64,000 nt of DNA from Stromatinia cepivora (taxonomy: Eukaryota > Ascomycota > Leotiomycetes > Helotiales > Sclerotiniaceae): NCBI GenBank assembly GCA_014898415.1, contig RCTD01000020.1, forward strand, positions 1,054,001 to 1,118,000, given 5' to 3'. The position numbers and the translations under genes are program-made. Positions 1 to 13,200 of this stretch are shown piece after piece. The notes below the pieces were generated by a model. That model worked only from the letters and a program-made list of their open reading frames with translations, was not told the DNA's origin and ran no database searches. Positions within the stretch are counted from its first letter, which is position 1. The number at the start of each line of letters is the position of its first letter.

Positions 1-239
1 TTTCAGAAATCTAAAACTTTTATCGAATTTGATAGAAAAATAACAAATATTGATTTAAATTAACAAAAATCAAAAATATATTGTTTTTTTAAAATAATCT
101 TAAAAATTATTTATCGCTTTAATTTGCTGATATTTTGACTAGCTTTTTCTGATTTAATTATGTTTTAATTTTTTTAATTTTTACTTTTTTATAATTATTC
201 TAAAATTAAATAAATTATATATTTCTAGAAAGAGAAAAA
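1..239. mobile_element. 3' internal end of an LTR retrotransposon (family S) entering from the left
   Basis: Very AT-rich sequence without a usable reading frame. It ends in a purine run (AGAAAGAGAAAAA, about 227-239) that touches the LTR at 240-531, as a polypurine tract touches a 3' LTR. I infer that the body of a plus-oriented S element lies to the left of the window. No protein domain could be recognised, so its superfamily is unknown. Confidence 0.5.
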
Positions 240-531
240 TATAAGAAAAATCAAATATTAAAATCTAATATATAATTAATTTATAATTATATAATTACAT
301 AACTTTTTATAATTAAATATAAAAAAACTTTATTTTTTATTTTATTTAAAAAAAATCAATTCTTTTATTATCAATCTTTTTATATATTATTTATATATAA
401 TCTAAATTATTATTTAAACCTTTTAGTTTTATTATTAGAAATCTTTACAATATAATCTGATCAATTCCAATTCTCATTTCCCTTTATAACGTGCTATCGG
501 GACGCACGTATCTCGATCTACCTCTTTCATA
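240..531 (+). repeat. LTR of family S, RIP-mutated, probably a 3' LTR (292 bp)
   Basis: It aligns over its whole length with the better preserved solo LTR at 7562-7853; both are exactly 292 bp. Where they differ, this copy has T for C or A for G almost throughout. The right end, with GGGACGCACGTATCTCGA, is nearly unmutated, while the left half is stripped of G and C. It starts TATAAG (TGTGAG in the other copy) and ends TTTCATA (TTTCACA). The purine tract just before it makes it a 3' LTR. Confidence 0.8.
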
Positions 532-1532
532 ATAATCAAAGTCATAGAATAATACACCGTTATTCTTTTCAACTATGGTTTTCCTCTTATCCCTAAGAAA
601 TTTACTACATTTATATATATATATAGATTTATATAATAACAAATGTTATTTATATATGAAATATATTAGAGATTATACGATTGATAAGCTCCGAATCGAT
701 AATAGACCTCTTGAGATATTTAAATAAAAATAAAATCAGTTTAAATTTCTTATAATCTTATTATAAGATACCGATTAAAGTCTTTCTTTTATATAATAAT
801 AATATTTTCATTAACTATTCAAAGTATAAAAAATCATTAGATAATGATATTATAATATTGTATAATTCTAAATAAAGTTCTAATTAAATTCAAAAGATCA
901 GAATCGAATATTCTTTTTATTAACAATTCTAAATTAGTTTAGATCAATTTCTCTTATTAATTTATAATAATATTAATAGTAGAATAAATAACAGAAAAAG
1001 ATATAGTATAAAAAATACTATATAATATAAATAAAACATTATATTTTCTATTAATATATAAATATTGATAGATGTATTCCGGGCTATTATATAAATCCGG
1101 GATTCCGAAATTAATATAGTATATTTCGAAATGAACTAGTTTGTTAGTGAATATTCTAGATTATTCGTTAATGAATTTAGTTTTTGAATGAGTTAATTGA
1201 TTGTGAAATATTTTTATATATAAAAATAATAAGATTATTCGCAAACGATTTAGTTCATTTATAAATAATTTTTATAATCTTATTATACTAATTTGATAAA
1301 TGAATTAAATTTATAAAGGATTAAAGTTTATAAAGTTTATAAATATTTAAAATCTATAGAAAAAAACCTTCAATATTATTATTATTCAATCTCATTATCG
1401 TTTTTATCTCTATTTTCAATCTCATCGTTATCTTCATCTTTATTTTTATTTTAATTATTACTCTTTTAGAATTCTAGTCTATTAGCTAATGAACTAGTCT
1501 ATTAATCAATGAATTAGAATATTGAATATATT
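532..1532. other. AT-rich spacer between S and M, no gene seen
   Basis: About 1 kb of low-complexity AT-rich DNA with stops in all frames. Around 1080-1140 a stretch with TTTCGAAATGAACTAG resembles TTTCGGAATGAGCTAAG near 16230 at the edge of the gene island. The two may be remnants of one old sequence on either side of element M. I see no coding or RNA feature. Confidence 0.4.
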
Positions 1533-1734
1533 TGTCGGGATAACTGTATACGGGGAAGTGAAGCTTATCAACGAACGTATAGAATTCTTTGTTAATACGT
1601 TTTGATTTGCTTAAAGAGCTAGAATCTATAGAAGATGAAGAATTATATAATGATATATATCGAGATACTAATGCGAGTATTAATGGATATATAATCCTTA
1701 TTATCCTTATTATATATATGATCATATTCTGATA
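1533..1734 (-). repeat. 3' LTR of element M
   Basis: It aligns without gaps to 15423-15624. In its first 90 bases (the outer edge of the element) it keeps G and C where the other LTR has A and T; in its second half the relation is reversed. The open frame on its minus strand is also open in the other LTR, but both lie inside the LTR and no protein family is recognisable, so I do not call a gene. Confidence 0.85.
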
Positions 1735-2366
1735 TTAATAATTTCTTTTAAAATCGAAGTATTATATACTTTAGGAATATATATGTCTAGTAAATAAATA
1801 TTCTTTTCAATTCTAATTCTTGTTTTTATTTTTTTGTTTAAATTAATCTATATATAAAATGATTATATATTCAATGAACTGAATATATATCTATAATAGC
1901 TTTTGTTTTATAGTCGTTTTTTGATTTTTGTATTTATATTATTTTCTTTTTATTATATTTTGATCTCTTTATTTATTCTATAATCTTGATCTTGATTGTA
2001 TTATTTTTTATAAGATCTTTGAAAATCTAATATAGTTTTGTCTTTGTTATTGTATTAATAAGATTAGATTCTTTATTAATTCATTTGATTTCTATTATTT
2101 CCTTTTGTTTATATAATTATTGTAAAGTTATTAGATTGGTCATCAATCTTTTCTTTCGAATTGAATCTAATTTCGTAAAACAATTATAAAGTGATTTCGA
2201 ATCTATATATATAATCAATAATACTTTCTGCTTTGATAATATACCTCCGATAATATTCTTGAATATTGTATTAATATCGAATTCTAAAATTATATTATAA
2301 AGTTCTGATATTAGTATGTTTTTAATAATTCTTTTGTATTTGACGGATAATCAATGAATTAGATTC

Positions 2367-2648
2367 TGTGACGTACAAGAGCTATAGTAGAGTTGAATAA
2401 ACAGGATCAATTATATTCCTTAGAATCTATAATTGAAGAATTATGGTTCATAAGGAGCAATTAAATATATATATATAAATATTCATTTATAGATTGTAGG
2501 GTTATACGTATGTGTTATTAGGGTTATTATTTTATTATACTAAATCGTATGATTTGTAATGTATATATATAAATGATTAGTTTATAAATTGATATAGAAG
2601 ATAAGGGGTATTATATGATTAGCTTTTTATAATTTATGATTTATAATA
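2367..2648 (-). repeat. 3' LTR of gypsy A
   Basis: It pairs with 9410-9691. The outer end keeps TGTGACG while the inner end is mutated to TTTATAATA; in the partner the inner start reads TATGATA and the outer end CGATTCGTGACA. Next to it inside the element lies a purine-rich tract (GAAAAGGAAAG on the minus strand). Confidence 0.88.
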
Positions 2649-4634
2649 TTACTTTCCTTTTCAGAAAAGCTTGTCCTCGAACATTTTACTTTTTTGTTTT
2701 ATTATTATTTCATCGGAAATCAAATTTTGTAAAGATTTATAAACTCTAAATCAATTAAATTAATCATTTTAATTGATTTAATCAATTTACTGGAAATTGA
2801 TCAAATTAACCAAAATAATTGATCAAATTAATCAAAATGATAAATGAATTGATTAAATCAATCAAATCGTTCATCAATTGATTAAATTAATATTGATTTG
2901 TATTCTTTTTGATTTAGAAAATTTTTGAAAGAAAAAAGTTTCAATAGAAAAAGGAAGGAAATTGAATTATAATATAATAATGATAGATGATTAATATAAT
3001 CAATTCCAAAATCGATTAAATTAATCGATCAAATTGATCAAATCAATTAAATTGAACGAAATCGATAGGGATGATATTATATTTCGTTTTTATTATATTC
3101 AAGTTTTCTTTTTGTATAATTTTTTAAATAATTATAAGTATAAGTTTTTGAAATATATTACTTTTGTATTGTTTTAATGATGGTAATTTGTTTATTGTAT
3201 AAAGTTCGGATTATATATATATATAATCAAATTCATTCGAATTTATATAGATTTTCGATTCTTTTATAATTGTATATATATATATTATTATAAAATCATA
3301 ATATTTAATTTATTAAATTGAAGAATATTTTTCTTTTTTTTAGTTTTATAGATGAATTGTTATCCATATAATTATAATTATTCTTTTCGTTTTTATAAAA
3401 CTTTATTTAATTAATTAATTGATTAAAAGGATTAGGTAATGTTAAATTAATTAGATAAAAATTGTGGAGGAGGTATAATAATATTTTAAGATCGGAAATA
3501 GGATATCAAATGAGATCGATATTATTATTTAATTATGAGATTCTGTATAATAAGGTTTTTTATATTTTCTTTATTGTTAGGATTTTTTTTATTTTTTTAT
3601 TTCGAATCATTAATTATATTAATAGATAAAAGTAATTCGAATATTTGATTAGAAAATGGATTATTATATACTTTATATAATCGATCTGAAAGAAAAACAG
3701 GATGAATTTTTATTGTAATTAAAAATTTGAATTTGAAAAAGCTCCCAAATCGATCAATAATCTTGAATCTTTTTTGAATTAAGAAATTTAGTTTTTTGGA
3801 TAATCTTTAAATAGAATAACTCTTTATATTGAACTATATATAATCTCTGATATCGAAATCGATCTTATATTGATAAGCATTTATGGATTTCGATATCTTA
3901 GTTTAAATATACAATAAATCTTCTTTCGTTTATACAAAAATCAATCTATTATATTCTGTGTATATATAGATATTATATATATTTATATTATCTATTGATT
4001 TATTAATATCTTTCTTTTATTTTTATATATATTTCAATATATATCTATATAAGGTTTTATAGAATATGAATCCTTTTAAGGAATTATATAAAAAAGTAAA
4101 TTATATATAATCTATTATAAATAGGAATTTTAATCAATCATTTTAATAATAACTAATAAACGATTTTAATTATTATTAAAGATATTAATTATAAATCTCA
4201 ATTTGATCATCAATTTAAAGATAATAAATAATAAATAATTTGAAATCGATTTCTAGGATTTGGTTGAATTTCTTTTAGAATTATAATATAAATTGAAAAT
4301 TGCAATTCGATATTATAATATTAAAGGAATTATAATATCGATATATATAATAAAAATATAATTATATTTAAATTCGAATATCAATTGATTTATAATAAAA
4401 TATAGAGATAATTTGTTTTATCAATCGATTAATAATAATTAAAATATTATCATATTTATATTTATTTTTATTAAAGTTACAATAATTTATAATAATATAT
4501 TATTATATTCGATTAGAAATCGAAAATGGATATAATAATCCAGAAATATAATTATATAAAATGGAATTGTATTTATAAATATAACAATTATATATATATC
4601 TGGTTATAATATTGTATATTTTAAATCAATAATA

Positions 4635-4898
4635 TTATTGAAATAATAAAAAGTAGGTTTTATTTATATTAGAATAAATAATGGAAATATAATTATAGAC
4701 TTTACAAATCAAATAAATTCGAAAATTGTTGATATTGAATATTATTAAATAATTATTATAAAACAAAAGGTTATTTTGGAATGATATATATTTATGATTT
4801 TGGGTAATTTGTATTTTAAGTGCTAATAAGTTATCTATAGTTTTATTTGCTTCAATAATATAATTAATTAGATCGAATCGAGGAATGATTTTATTCAA
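4635..4898 (-). pseudogene. Integrase N-terminal (zinc-binding region) relic of gypsy A
   Basis: An 87-residue open stretch homologous to 33853-34116 in copy D. It fits the segment before the gypsy integrase core: a run like YISFQNNLLFYNNYL followed, about 15 residues later, by a short motif where the HHCC cysteine and histidines would lie. Several of the expected zinc ligands are gone. Assignment rests on position downstream of the RT/RNase H relics and on the paired copy. Confidence 0.6.
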
Positions 4899-5354
4899 AT
4901 CGCTATTGATAATCGTTATTTTATTTAAATGATATCTTTATAAAGCTTTTTTTATAATTTTGGTATTAATTTAATTATTTTTAATAAGTTGTTAAAGGCG
5001 ATTTTTCTTTTTAATATAATTCTAGAAGTTCAATTTGTTGATTTGATAGGTTAAAGTATTAACAAAAGAATTATTTTTTCTAAAGCGATATATAATAATG
5101 AAATTATAATTGATTAAAACTTTTGTTTAATGAATTTATCAGATATTAAGAGTTTTAATAATTATAAAATATTCGAGGGTTTTATAATTGATATAAACTT
5201 TGATTTTATATAGTGAATTAGTGAATTCTGTTTTTTAATAATTGAAAAATCAAATGATTGATAGTATTTCTTTATTATGAACTTTATAGTTCAATTCAAT
5301 GGTAATTATAGTTTTGGAGAAATAAATTATAAGAAATCAATCTTTGTTATATTG

Positions 5355-5543
5355 TTATGATAATATATTAACAATTATTTTATCAAATATATTTATTTCG
5401 AATATATAAAAGAGTTGGTAATTATAATATTGTAGGAGTGGAGTAAAGATGAATTTTTTCTTTAAGATATTGAATATATTTTGGTATACTTTATTGAATA
5501 CAAATTTAATATTTATTTTAATAAGTTTATTAAAGGGTTTCAT
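5355..5543 (-). pseudogene. RT / RNase H junction relic of gypsy A
   Basis: A 62-residue stretch resembling the end of the gypsy RT thumb and the start of RNase H: LKKKFIFTPLLQYYNYQL followed by FEINIFDKIIVNILS. In intact gypsy elements the latter reads as an E-T-D-A-S-D core, so the catalytic aspartate position is altered here. It lies downstream of the RT relic at 5915-6304 on the same strand. Confidence 0.65.
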
Positions 5544-5914
5544 TATTATATTATAATCCTTAATAAATTATTAATAAAAATTATAAAAACTAAGGAATGA
5601 TTGGATTCTTTTTATTATTATCGAAAAGATCCAATTCCCAATTATTTTAATTTTTTTAAGATCTATTTTTATTCCTTTAATAAAGATAATAAAGTTTAAA
5701 TATTTGATATATATAATATTGAATTTATATTTCTTGAAATCTATTTGTAGATTAGTAATTTTTAATCGTTTAAGAATTAGTTTAATATAAATTTAATATT
5801 TTTTTATATTTTCGGAATAGATTAGAATATCATTGAGATATATTGTACAAAAGATGTTTAAATAATCAAATAGAATATTATTTATATAATATTGATAGAT
5901 TACAAAATTATTTG

Positions 5915-6304
5915 TTAATTTGAATAGTATAATCTATATCGGATTCGAAAGGTAGTATATTTTTTCAAAGTAGGATCCATTTTTATATGATGAAAAGTTT
6001 GATAAATATTGAATTTGATAAAGATTTTAATATCGGAAAGTTGAGAAAGCGTTTCATTGATTAAAGAAAGGGGATATTGATTTTTATATATTAAGGAATT
6101 CAATAATTTGAAGTTTATATAGAATTTTAAATTATTATTAGGTTTTTTGATGAATAGAATGGGTATAATATAAAGAATTTGATTAAATTCAATAAAACCT
6201 TTGTTGAGATTATTTATAAGATATTTTTTAACAATTTCCAATTGTTTCAAGGATATTTTGTAAAATAGATTATAATGTAAGATTTGTTTTTCTTTATTTT
6301 TCAA
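5915..6304 (-). pseudogene. Reverse transcriptase relic of gypsy A
   Basis: A 129-residue open stretch with the front half of a Ty3/gypsy RT: a KYLINNLNKGFIE lead-in, then PILFIKKPNNNLKFYINF, the LNSLIYKNQYPLSLINE block and the QTFHHIKMDP block. In intact family members the K-L-D-I core carries the first catalytic aspartate; here the site reads KFNIYQ, so that residue is lost by a G-to-A change. This is the clearest evidence that A and D are gypsy elements on the minus strand. Confidence 0.85.
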
Positions 6305-7388
6305 TATGATTTTATAATTATAAAATCGATTAGAATGTAAGATATTTGATTTATATTTGAAAAAGGCTTAATGATATTATTGATATTCAAATAATATTTC
6401 AGATTTTGAATCGATTTCGATTAATACTTGATCGAGTTTTTTTCGAATTTTTGTATTCTTGAATTCGATTAAAACAATAAGTATTCTCTCTTCTGTATAT
6501 TATTTGTTCTATTAAAAGTCTATTATATTATCAAATTTTTTCAAAGTAATAATAAAAAGTTCAATTTGTTTATCTTTTTTATATTCTAATTGAAATTTAT
6601 CGAATTTAAATATATATAGATCGAGAATTTTGAGCGATATACAAAAAAGGTATTTATAGATCTACAATAGTAATATAATTGGTTAGGAAAAAAGTAGATT
6701 AAATTTAAAGAGAATCGGGGCTTTTTTTTTTCAATAAGAATCTGTATTATATTTATATTTAAAGGTTTTTATTATATATTATTAATTGTAATTGATTTAT
6801 TCAATTATAAATCTTTTCGATTTTAATATTCTTCGAATTAATCATTTCATTGATCAACATTTTGTTGGATTAATTAATTGATTTTCTATTTGTAAAGGGA
6901 TAATTAAATAATGAAAAGATTGTTTGAATAGAAAATGATATAGGATCTTTTTTTAGGTTATTCGAAATATTAATAAAAATAATCAAATTTCGCTCGAGTT
7001 TTTGATAATTAAAATCTATTTAAAATAATATTATAATTCTTTAATTCAATAATAAGGAAAAGAATAAAAGATTATTTATAATTATCGATTATTAAATTAA
7101 GGAATGTAAAATGGATAATAATATAATCTTATATATTATTATATCCTTTAACTTTAATTGAAGTTTTAAACAATATAATTCTTGATTTAAATATAGGAAA
7201 TAAATAAATAAAGAGTATAATATTAATAAAAACGAATTTATTTGCTTTAGAATTAATAAATATTTTTGATTGATAAATATAATTATTTTTTGAAAGATTA
7301 TAAGGAAAGATGAATACTTCTTCTTTTATAAGTTTTGTTAAATTAAGAAATCTTATATTCTATATAACATTTAGAATAAAGATAGAGT

Positions 7389-7561
7389 TTAAACATTTAG
7401 TTTTAAATACTTTCCTTTTTTCAAATGGATATTCTGTATAGCTTCAATTGTAACTTCTGGGCTGAAGTCTTTTTCGGCATTCCGATATTCTTTGAATTCT
7501 TTTATTTCTTTTGATATCATCTCGATTTCATTGAAATTATTGATACAAAGTATTGATATAT
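7389..7561 (-). pseudogene. Gag-region relic of gypsy A, cut by the solo S LTR
   Basis: A short open stretch on the minus strand, homologous to the region around 36650-36800 in copy D, which continues where this one is interrupted. The insertion of the S LTR at 7562 separates it from its upstream part (about 7858 onward). No domain can be named; it lies on the gag side of pol. Confidence 0.45.
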
Positions 7562-7853
7562 TGTGAGAAAGTTGGGATATCAAGGCCTAACACGTAGCTA
7601 GTTCGTAGTCATATAGTTATATAACTCTTCGTAGTTAAATATAAGAAAGGGCTCTGCTCCCCTCTTCTTGAAAGAAATCAATCGTTTTTCCACTAATCTT
7701 TTTATACCCCATTTGTACACAACCCAAATCATTATCTAAACCTACTAGTTTTACTACTTGAAGCCTCTACAATATAATCTGATCAATTCCAATTCCCATT
7801 TCCCCTCACAGCATGCTATCGAGACGCACGTATCTCGACCTACCTCTTTCACA
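7562..7853 (+). mobile_element. Solo LTR of family S nested in gypsy A
   Basis: 292 bp, TGTGAGAAAG at the start and CTCTTTCACA at the end. Compared with the empty site in copy D (near 36785-36800), exactly this block is extra, and ATAT flanks both sides (7558-7561 and 7854-7857). It is richer in GC than its surroundings and keeps CpG-containing runs such as GAGACGCACGTATCTCGA. A solo LTR normally arises by recombination between the two LTRs of a full element. Confidence 0.9.
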
Positions 7854-9409
7854 ATATATACTGTTTTAGAAAAGGAAGAAGACGATGAATATTTGAAATT
7901 CGAATAATTATTGAATACAATGGAGCCAGTATATTCAGGAAAAGTATTCTGGAATAAAAACGATTTCAGGAATATAAAAGTTCTAAAATTGAAATTGTTA
8001 AAGCTTTGAAAAGATTATAAAAGATTTATAATAATTATTAATTTGTAAATAGTTATAAAAATATTTCGCTTAATATAATATCAGTTTTGTTCTTATAATG
8101 AAATTTCATTTTGATTTATTTTAATAAATATATTCACAAATTCTTTTATAATCTTATAATCCTTAATAAATATTATTATTGTTTATAAAAGAAAATTAGA
8201 AACTTTTTATTCAAGATTCCTAAATAGAACCTTATTATTAGTAATCTCCGTTTGGATAACAAATAATCTAAACTTTTTATATTATTCTAAAAAATTGCTA
8301 TATCAAATCATATTAAGTATAATTCATATTTTATATTAAAAACAAACATCATCGATTTTAGTTGAGTTCCGATAGATCACTACAAATTATTCGATCAATT
8401 CGAATACTATAAATCGGGGTACTCATATATAAAGAATATAATAATATATTTGTACTTTCGATTCGGTTTAATCGATTATATATACACAACATTATATTTC
8501 ACTTTTAAATAATATAATATACAATTTAAATCGCTCTATAATTAATAATTACTATAAACTAATTTTAGATTTAATACCATCATTAAGTTTAATAATAAGA
8601 TTTATAGATTTTAATATATATATATCTCGATATAAACTATAACTAACACAAAAATACGATTTTGATCGATTAAATTAGCTTCTTGAATAAAAAGATCCCT
8701 GATTATTATATAAATCGTCACTTCCTGAAAAGAAAAAAGAACCATTGGAAGACCCCAGATGATTAAATCATCTGATCAAAATTTTCTTCCTTTGACTTCG
8801 AGATCTTCGAATTTACTTGGATGAAGATCCTTAAGTTTCGATTAAAGGAATAAAGGGAATTCCAGATACTATTATTAACCTGGATACCTATATAAACATC
8901 ATTTGGGATTCAAAAGAAAATTGCATTATTACAGAACTTATTATCATCATAATTTTTAATTATCGATTCTCCTTTTTCAAACTTATAACTATTATATAGA
9001 GATTTTATAATTATAATAATAATTTAAAAGAAACAATTGAATTATTAAAAGCATCAATTTTATATATTGGAATCTTCTTTTTATTAATCTTCTTTCTTCC
9101 AATAATAACATTATTCAATCCTATATTCATATTTTCTTCGAAGATTTATTAAAATAATTAAAGAAAAAGAGATAACTCTTTAGAATAAATTTTCAAAGAA
9201 TCGGGATATATAGAAAAAGAAATTCGTTGTATTATAAAAATGATAATATACTTTTAAAAATGTTTATATCTTTGTCGATTAGATCGAAATAGATCTTCTT
9301 TTTCTGGATATAATATTCATAAAAGTTCATCTAAAAAGGTATTATTAAAGTGAAATATTATTTGGGAGATTATTAGATAACCGGATATTTGTAAATGAAT
9401 TGTAGATAA

Positions 9410-9691
9410 TATGATATATAAAAGCTATAATAAAGTTGAATAAACAGGATTAATTATATTCTTTAGAATCTATAATTGAAGAATTATGATTTGTAAAGAG
9501 CAATTAGATATATATATATAAATACTCATTTATAGATTATAAGGCTATGTATATACATTATTAGAATCATCATTTTACTATACTAAATCGTATGATTCGT
9601 AATGTATATATACGGATGATCAGCTTATAAATTGACATAGGAGATAAGGGGTATCACGTGATTAACCTCCTGTGGTTCACGATTCGTGACA
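9410..9691 (-). repeat. 5' LTR of gypsy A
   Basis: Its outer end (about 9640-9691) is unmutated, with CACGTGATTAACCTCCTGTG and CGATTCGTGACA, whereas the same positions in the 2367-2648 LTR are AT only. Read on the minus strand it starts TGTCACGAATCG. The same start is preserved in copies D (38632) and F (55409). Confidence 0.88.
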
Positions 9692-10239
9692 GATTCGCTT
9701 TATTATTTTTGTTTATTAATATAATGATATATCCGATTTATAAGGATAGATCTTGATTGTTAATAAATAATATATTTATAAATATTATTAGTTTCAATGA
9801 ATCGAAATCAAATGATACAAATTTCAGTTTTTTGATTGAATTGTTTATTTGTTATTGGATTATTTTATTCATCAATTTCGTATTTTCCTTTTTGGGATTA
9901 ATAATTTGGGTAATAAAAGAAAAAGCGAATAATATTTTTGATTAATATATTATCGAAATATAGATTTCTTTTGTATATTAAGTAATATATTGGTTCTTTA
10001 GAATTATACTTTTTCGAACTTTATCTTTTGTATTATAAATATTGATTAATTGTATTTTAATGAATTATAGATTTGTATATTACCTTTTCTAATTGATATA
10101 AATGAAATCATTGTTTATTTGAATAATAATAATTCTATTGAATTTGAAAGGGTTTTTGGATAATAAGATTTCTCGATTCTTTATAAGAAACTTTATATTT
10201 TCAAATTCTTTTTGTTTTCTATTTCCAAATGCTTTATTA

Positions 10240-10268
10240 GTTATAATAATTATATCATCTATTTGAAG
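10240..10268 (-). pseudogene. Reverse transcriptase core relic of copia M
   Basis: The minus strand reads LQIDDIIIIT, matching the fungal copia RT catalytic block in which V/I-D-D follows LQ. Both aspartates survive. Flanking sequence continues with NKAFGNRKQKEF, again copia-like. This short block fixes the coding strand and probable superfamily of M. Confidence 0.6.
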
Positions 10269-13200
10269 TCTTATTAATCCAAATGCTTCGTTTTTCTGTT
10301 TGATATATATTAAACAGGGATCATAGATTAATTGGATTATTTGAAATATAATAAGATAATGATTATAATAAATGCCGAATTAATGATTTCTAATCTTTAA
10401 TATATTATATAATGGTTTGATCATTTATAGTAATATTCCTTTTAAGAATTCTATTTCTTTGGATAATTGGATATAGAATAATTATACCAGATTGAATACT
10501 ATTTGTATATAGATTTATATAATATCCCTAATATACAAAATTATTCATATAATTGATTACAAAATAATTATAATATTTAATATTAAACATTGATTTGTTT
10601 ATTGAATTATAGATGATTATATTAATACTATTCCTTTTTCTATATCATTTCATATTTGGATTACAAATCTTGATTTTGAGAATACTTTTTTAATACTTTT
10701 GTTTTTGATTTCATTAATGAATTTTGATTTGAATATTTGTATACTTTCTGATATATCTGTTTATTATACGATTTCGAATACATTGTTTTTTATTAAATTA
10801 TTAATCTTTTTCTTTCTTGATTCTTTATAGATCGATGGATTTTGAAGTATATCAAATGCCAATAGGTTTTCGTTAAAAATATCAATAATATTTTCTTTTT
10901 CATCGTTTTGAAAGTAGATAACTATATCCGGTATTTTTATTATATTTTTAATGAAATATATTACTATAATTGTGATCGGTATTATATTTGTTATACTATA
11001 TAATATTCTTATTAATAGAATAATTATTTGAAGAATATCAGGATTCGTTTTTGTTATATTTTTTAAAATAATCTTAAATTTCTCTTAAAAGATGATTTCG
11101 AAATCCTTTAAAGATATTTCCTAAAGGATTTGTTTTGTTATAATAAATTCTATTTGTATAATTAATTCTACTAATATTATTGTTTCGATTATATAAGATT
11201 TTATTATCATAAATCGAAAGATTATAGATCCATTTGATAATTGAATTATACAGATTTCGCCTTCGATTTATAATAATATGAATAATTCTATTTATTTAAC
11301 AATTCAATTGTTTACTTTTCTCTATATTTATATTTTTGAATTAATTGATAATTTATAGATTGGAATTGTATTTAAACTATTATATTGATTTCATATATCT
11401 GTTATTTATTTTTCAATTCGAAATCTTTTAATCTTATTATTTGTTTTCTTAATTACATTAAATCATTATTAAACATTAGATATTGATGGATCGAATTCGT
11501 TTATTTACAGGTATATTCCGAATATTAAAAGGATAAATACAATTCTATTGTGGCCGGCGGTATTATTAATTGTTTTTATTATTATTTATAATACCGATTC
11601 TTTTATTATTTTAGTGTTTTTGAATTCTTTTTTAATAATATTATATATATATCGAATGATTTGATAATAATATTTGATTATTCTGATTAATCAATATACT
11701 TTGATGAATATACTTTTTATAATGATTATTATCATTTCGATATATTATTTAAATTCTTTATTTACAAAGTTTTTCTTAATATTATGAATAATATAATCTG
11801 ATAAATTTAAATATATATCCATTCAATATATTTTCAATTTATTCTATATATACTTTGTATTAATATTATTGAATTATTATATTATTTGAAATCTGATTTT
11901 TTTATCGATAATATATAATATTAATTTATTATTAATATATATAATATCAATTATAATTGAATAATTAAATTCGATATCGTTATAAAAATTGAATTTGAAT
12001 TTACTTAAGGATTTCCTATATTTTTGATAATATTCATAGAATTTCATAAGTTTTTCGAGATCTCTTTAAATAATATCTATATAATCTATATATCAAAGGA
12101 TTCAATAGAATCTATTTATAAATAAATAATCGAAGCAATAATATAATCTTTGTATTTTCGGTTTAATCAAATAACAATTATTTATATCAATAGATGTTTA
12201 TATGAATTGCCAAATCTTTATATTCCAGAGTAATATTATATATTTGAATTTATAGATATAAAAATGCTCTGCAACCAATAATATAAATATATCAATGATA
12301 TTATTATAATATATCTTAAATCGATTTATATTTTGTAATGATAATAAGAATAGTATTTCTGATTTTATAATATAGAATTCGATAGTTCTTAAGAATAGAT
12401 TTAATTGAATCGATCTGATTGATTAAGCTTTTCCGATTCCGAATATCATTTTTGCGATTCCTGTTTTACTTATATTCAATATAATATTCTTAATATTCTT
12501 TTGATATATTTGATACTATTTGAATTCTATTATAAATCATTAGGATATTTTTATATCGATAATGATATCCTGAAACTTTCTATTATTATATTTCAAAAAG
12601 AAAGTTTTGTATTCTTTGACTTTATTGATTGGTTTATTAATAAAGCTAATCAGAATATATATTATCACTTTATCGAATAAATTCATTATAACTTTCTTTC
12701 TGTTAATCGATCTATAGGATAAAATCCAAGTATATTTTGAATTATTATCCTTTATATTCTTTTTTGAATTGTTTTGAATATATATTACGAATTTATTATC
12801 AATATCGATATCCGGTAAAATTCTTTTATATTTGATAATATATTATTCGAAATATAATCCGAAATCTTTATTGTTGTTTTTAAATAGTTTTTTATATTTA
12901 TATTTCGATTTGGTTTATTCAGTTTTTATATACTTATTTAATCAATAATCTTTCTTTTTGTAAATGAAATATCTCTTAGTTTTTTTGGATTAAATAAAGA
13001 ATTATTGATTAAATTTGTATTTATAAATGTATTTAGAATTCTTCTGATTATATATTCGATCTATATAAAATATTTTGTTTTTGTTTGAATATAATTTTTC
13101 GTATATAAAGATGAAATTTTATAGATCTTCGATAAATTTAATTATAGATTTTGAAGATCGATAATATATTTGATTATATACTAATATATAGTTATATATA

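Larger units (their letters stand above)
2367..9691 (-). mobile_element. Ty3/gypsy LTR retrotransposon A, full length, RIP-degraded, inserted in M
   Basis: LTRs of 282 bp each (2367-2648 and 9410-9691) are flanked by identical GATTC (2362-2366 and 9692-9696). Minus orientation follows from pol relics on the minus strand and from a purine tract beside the 2648 end. Length is 7325 bp including a nested solo LTR (7562-7853), so about 7.03 kb originally, close to copy D (7048 bp). In the minus direction the order is gag-like region, RT, RNase H, integrase, the normal gypsy order. All frames are broken by stops and it cannot be active. Confidence 0.92.

Noticed and set aside
1486..1725. Related 79- and 70-codon minus-strand frames at 1486-1725 and 15403-15615 as a gene pair
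   Set aside because: Both lie almost wholly inside the two LTRs of M; similarity is explained by LTR identity, and they read past the LTR ends.
9757..9945. 62-codon hydrophobic plus-strand frame
   Set aside because: It lies inside element M, opposite the pol strand, in AT-rich mutated DNA; chance frame.
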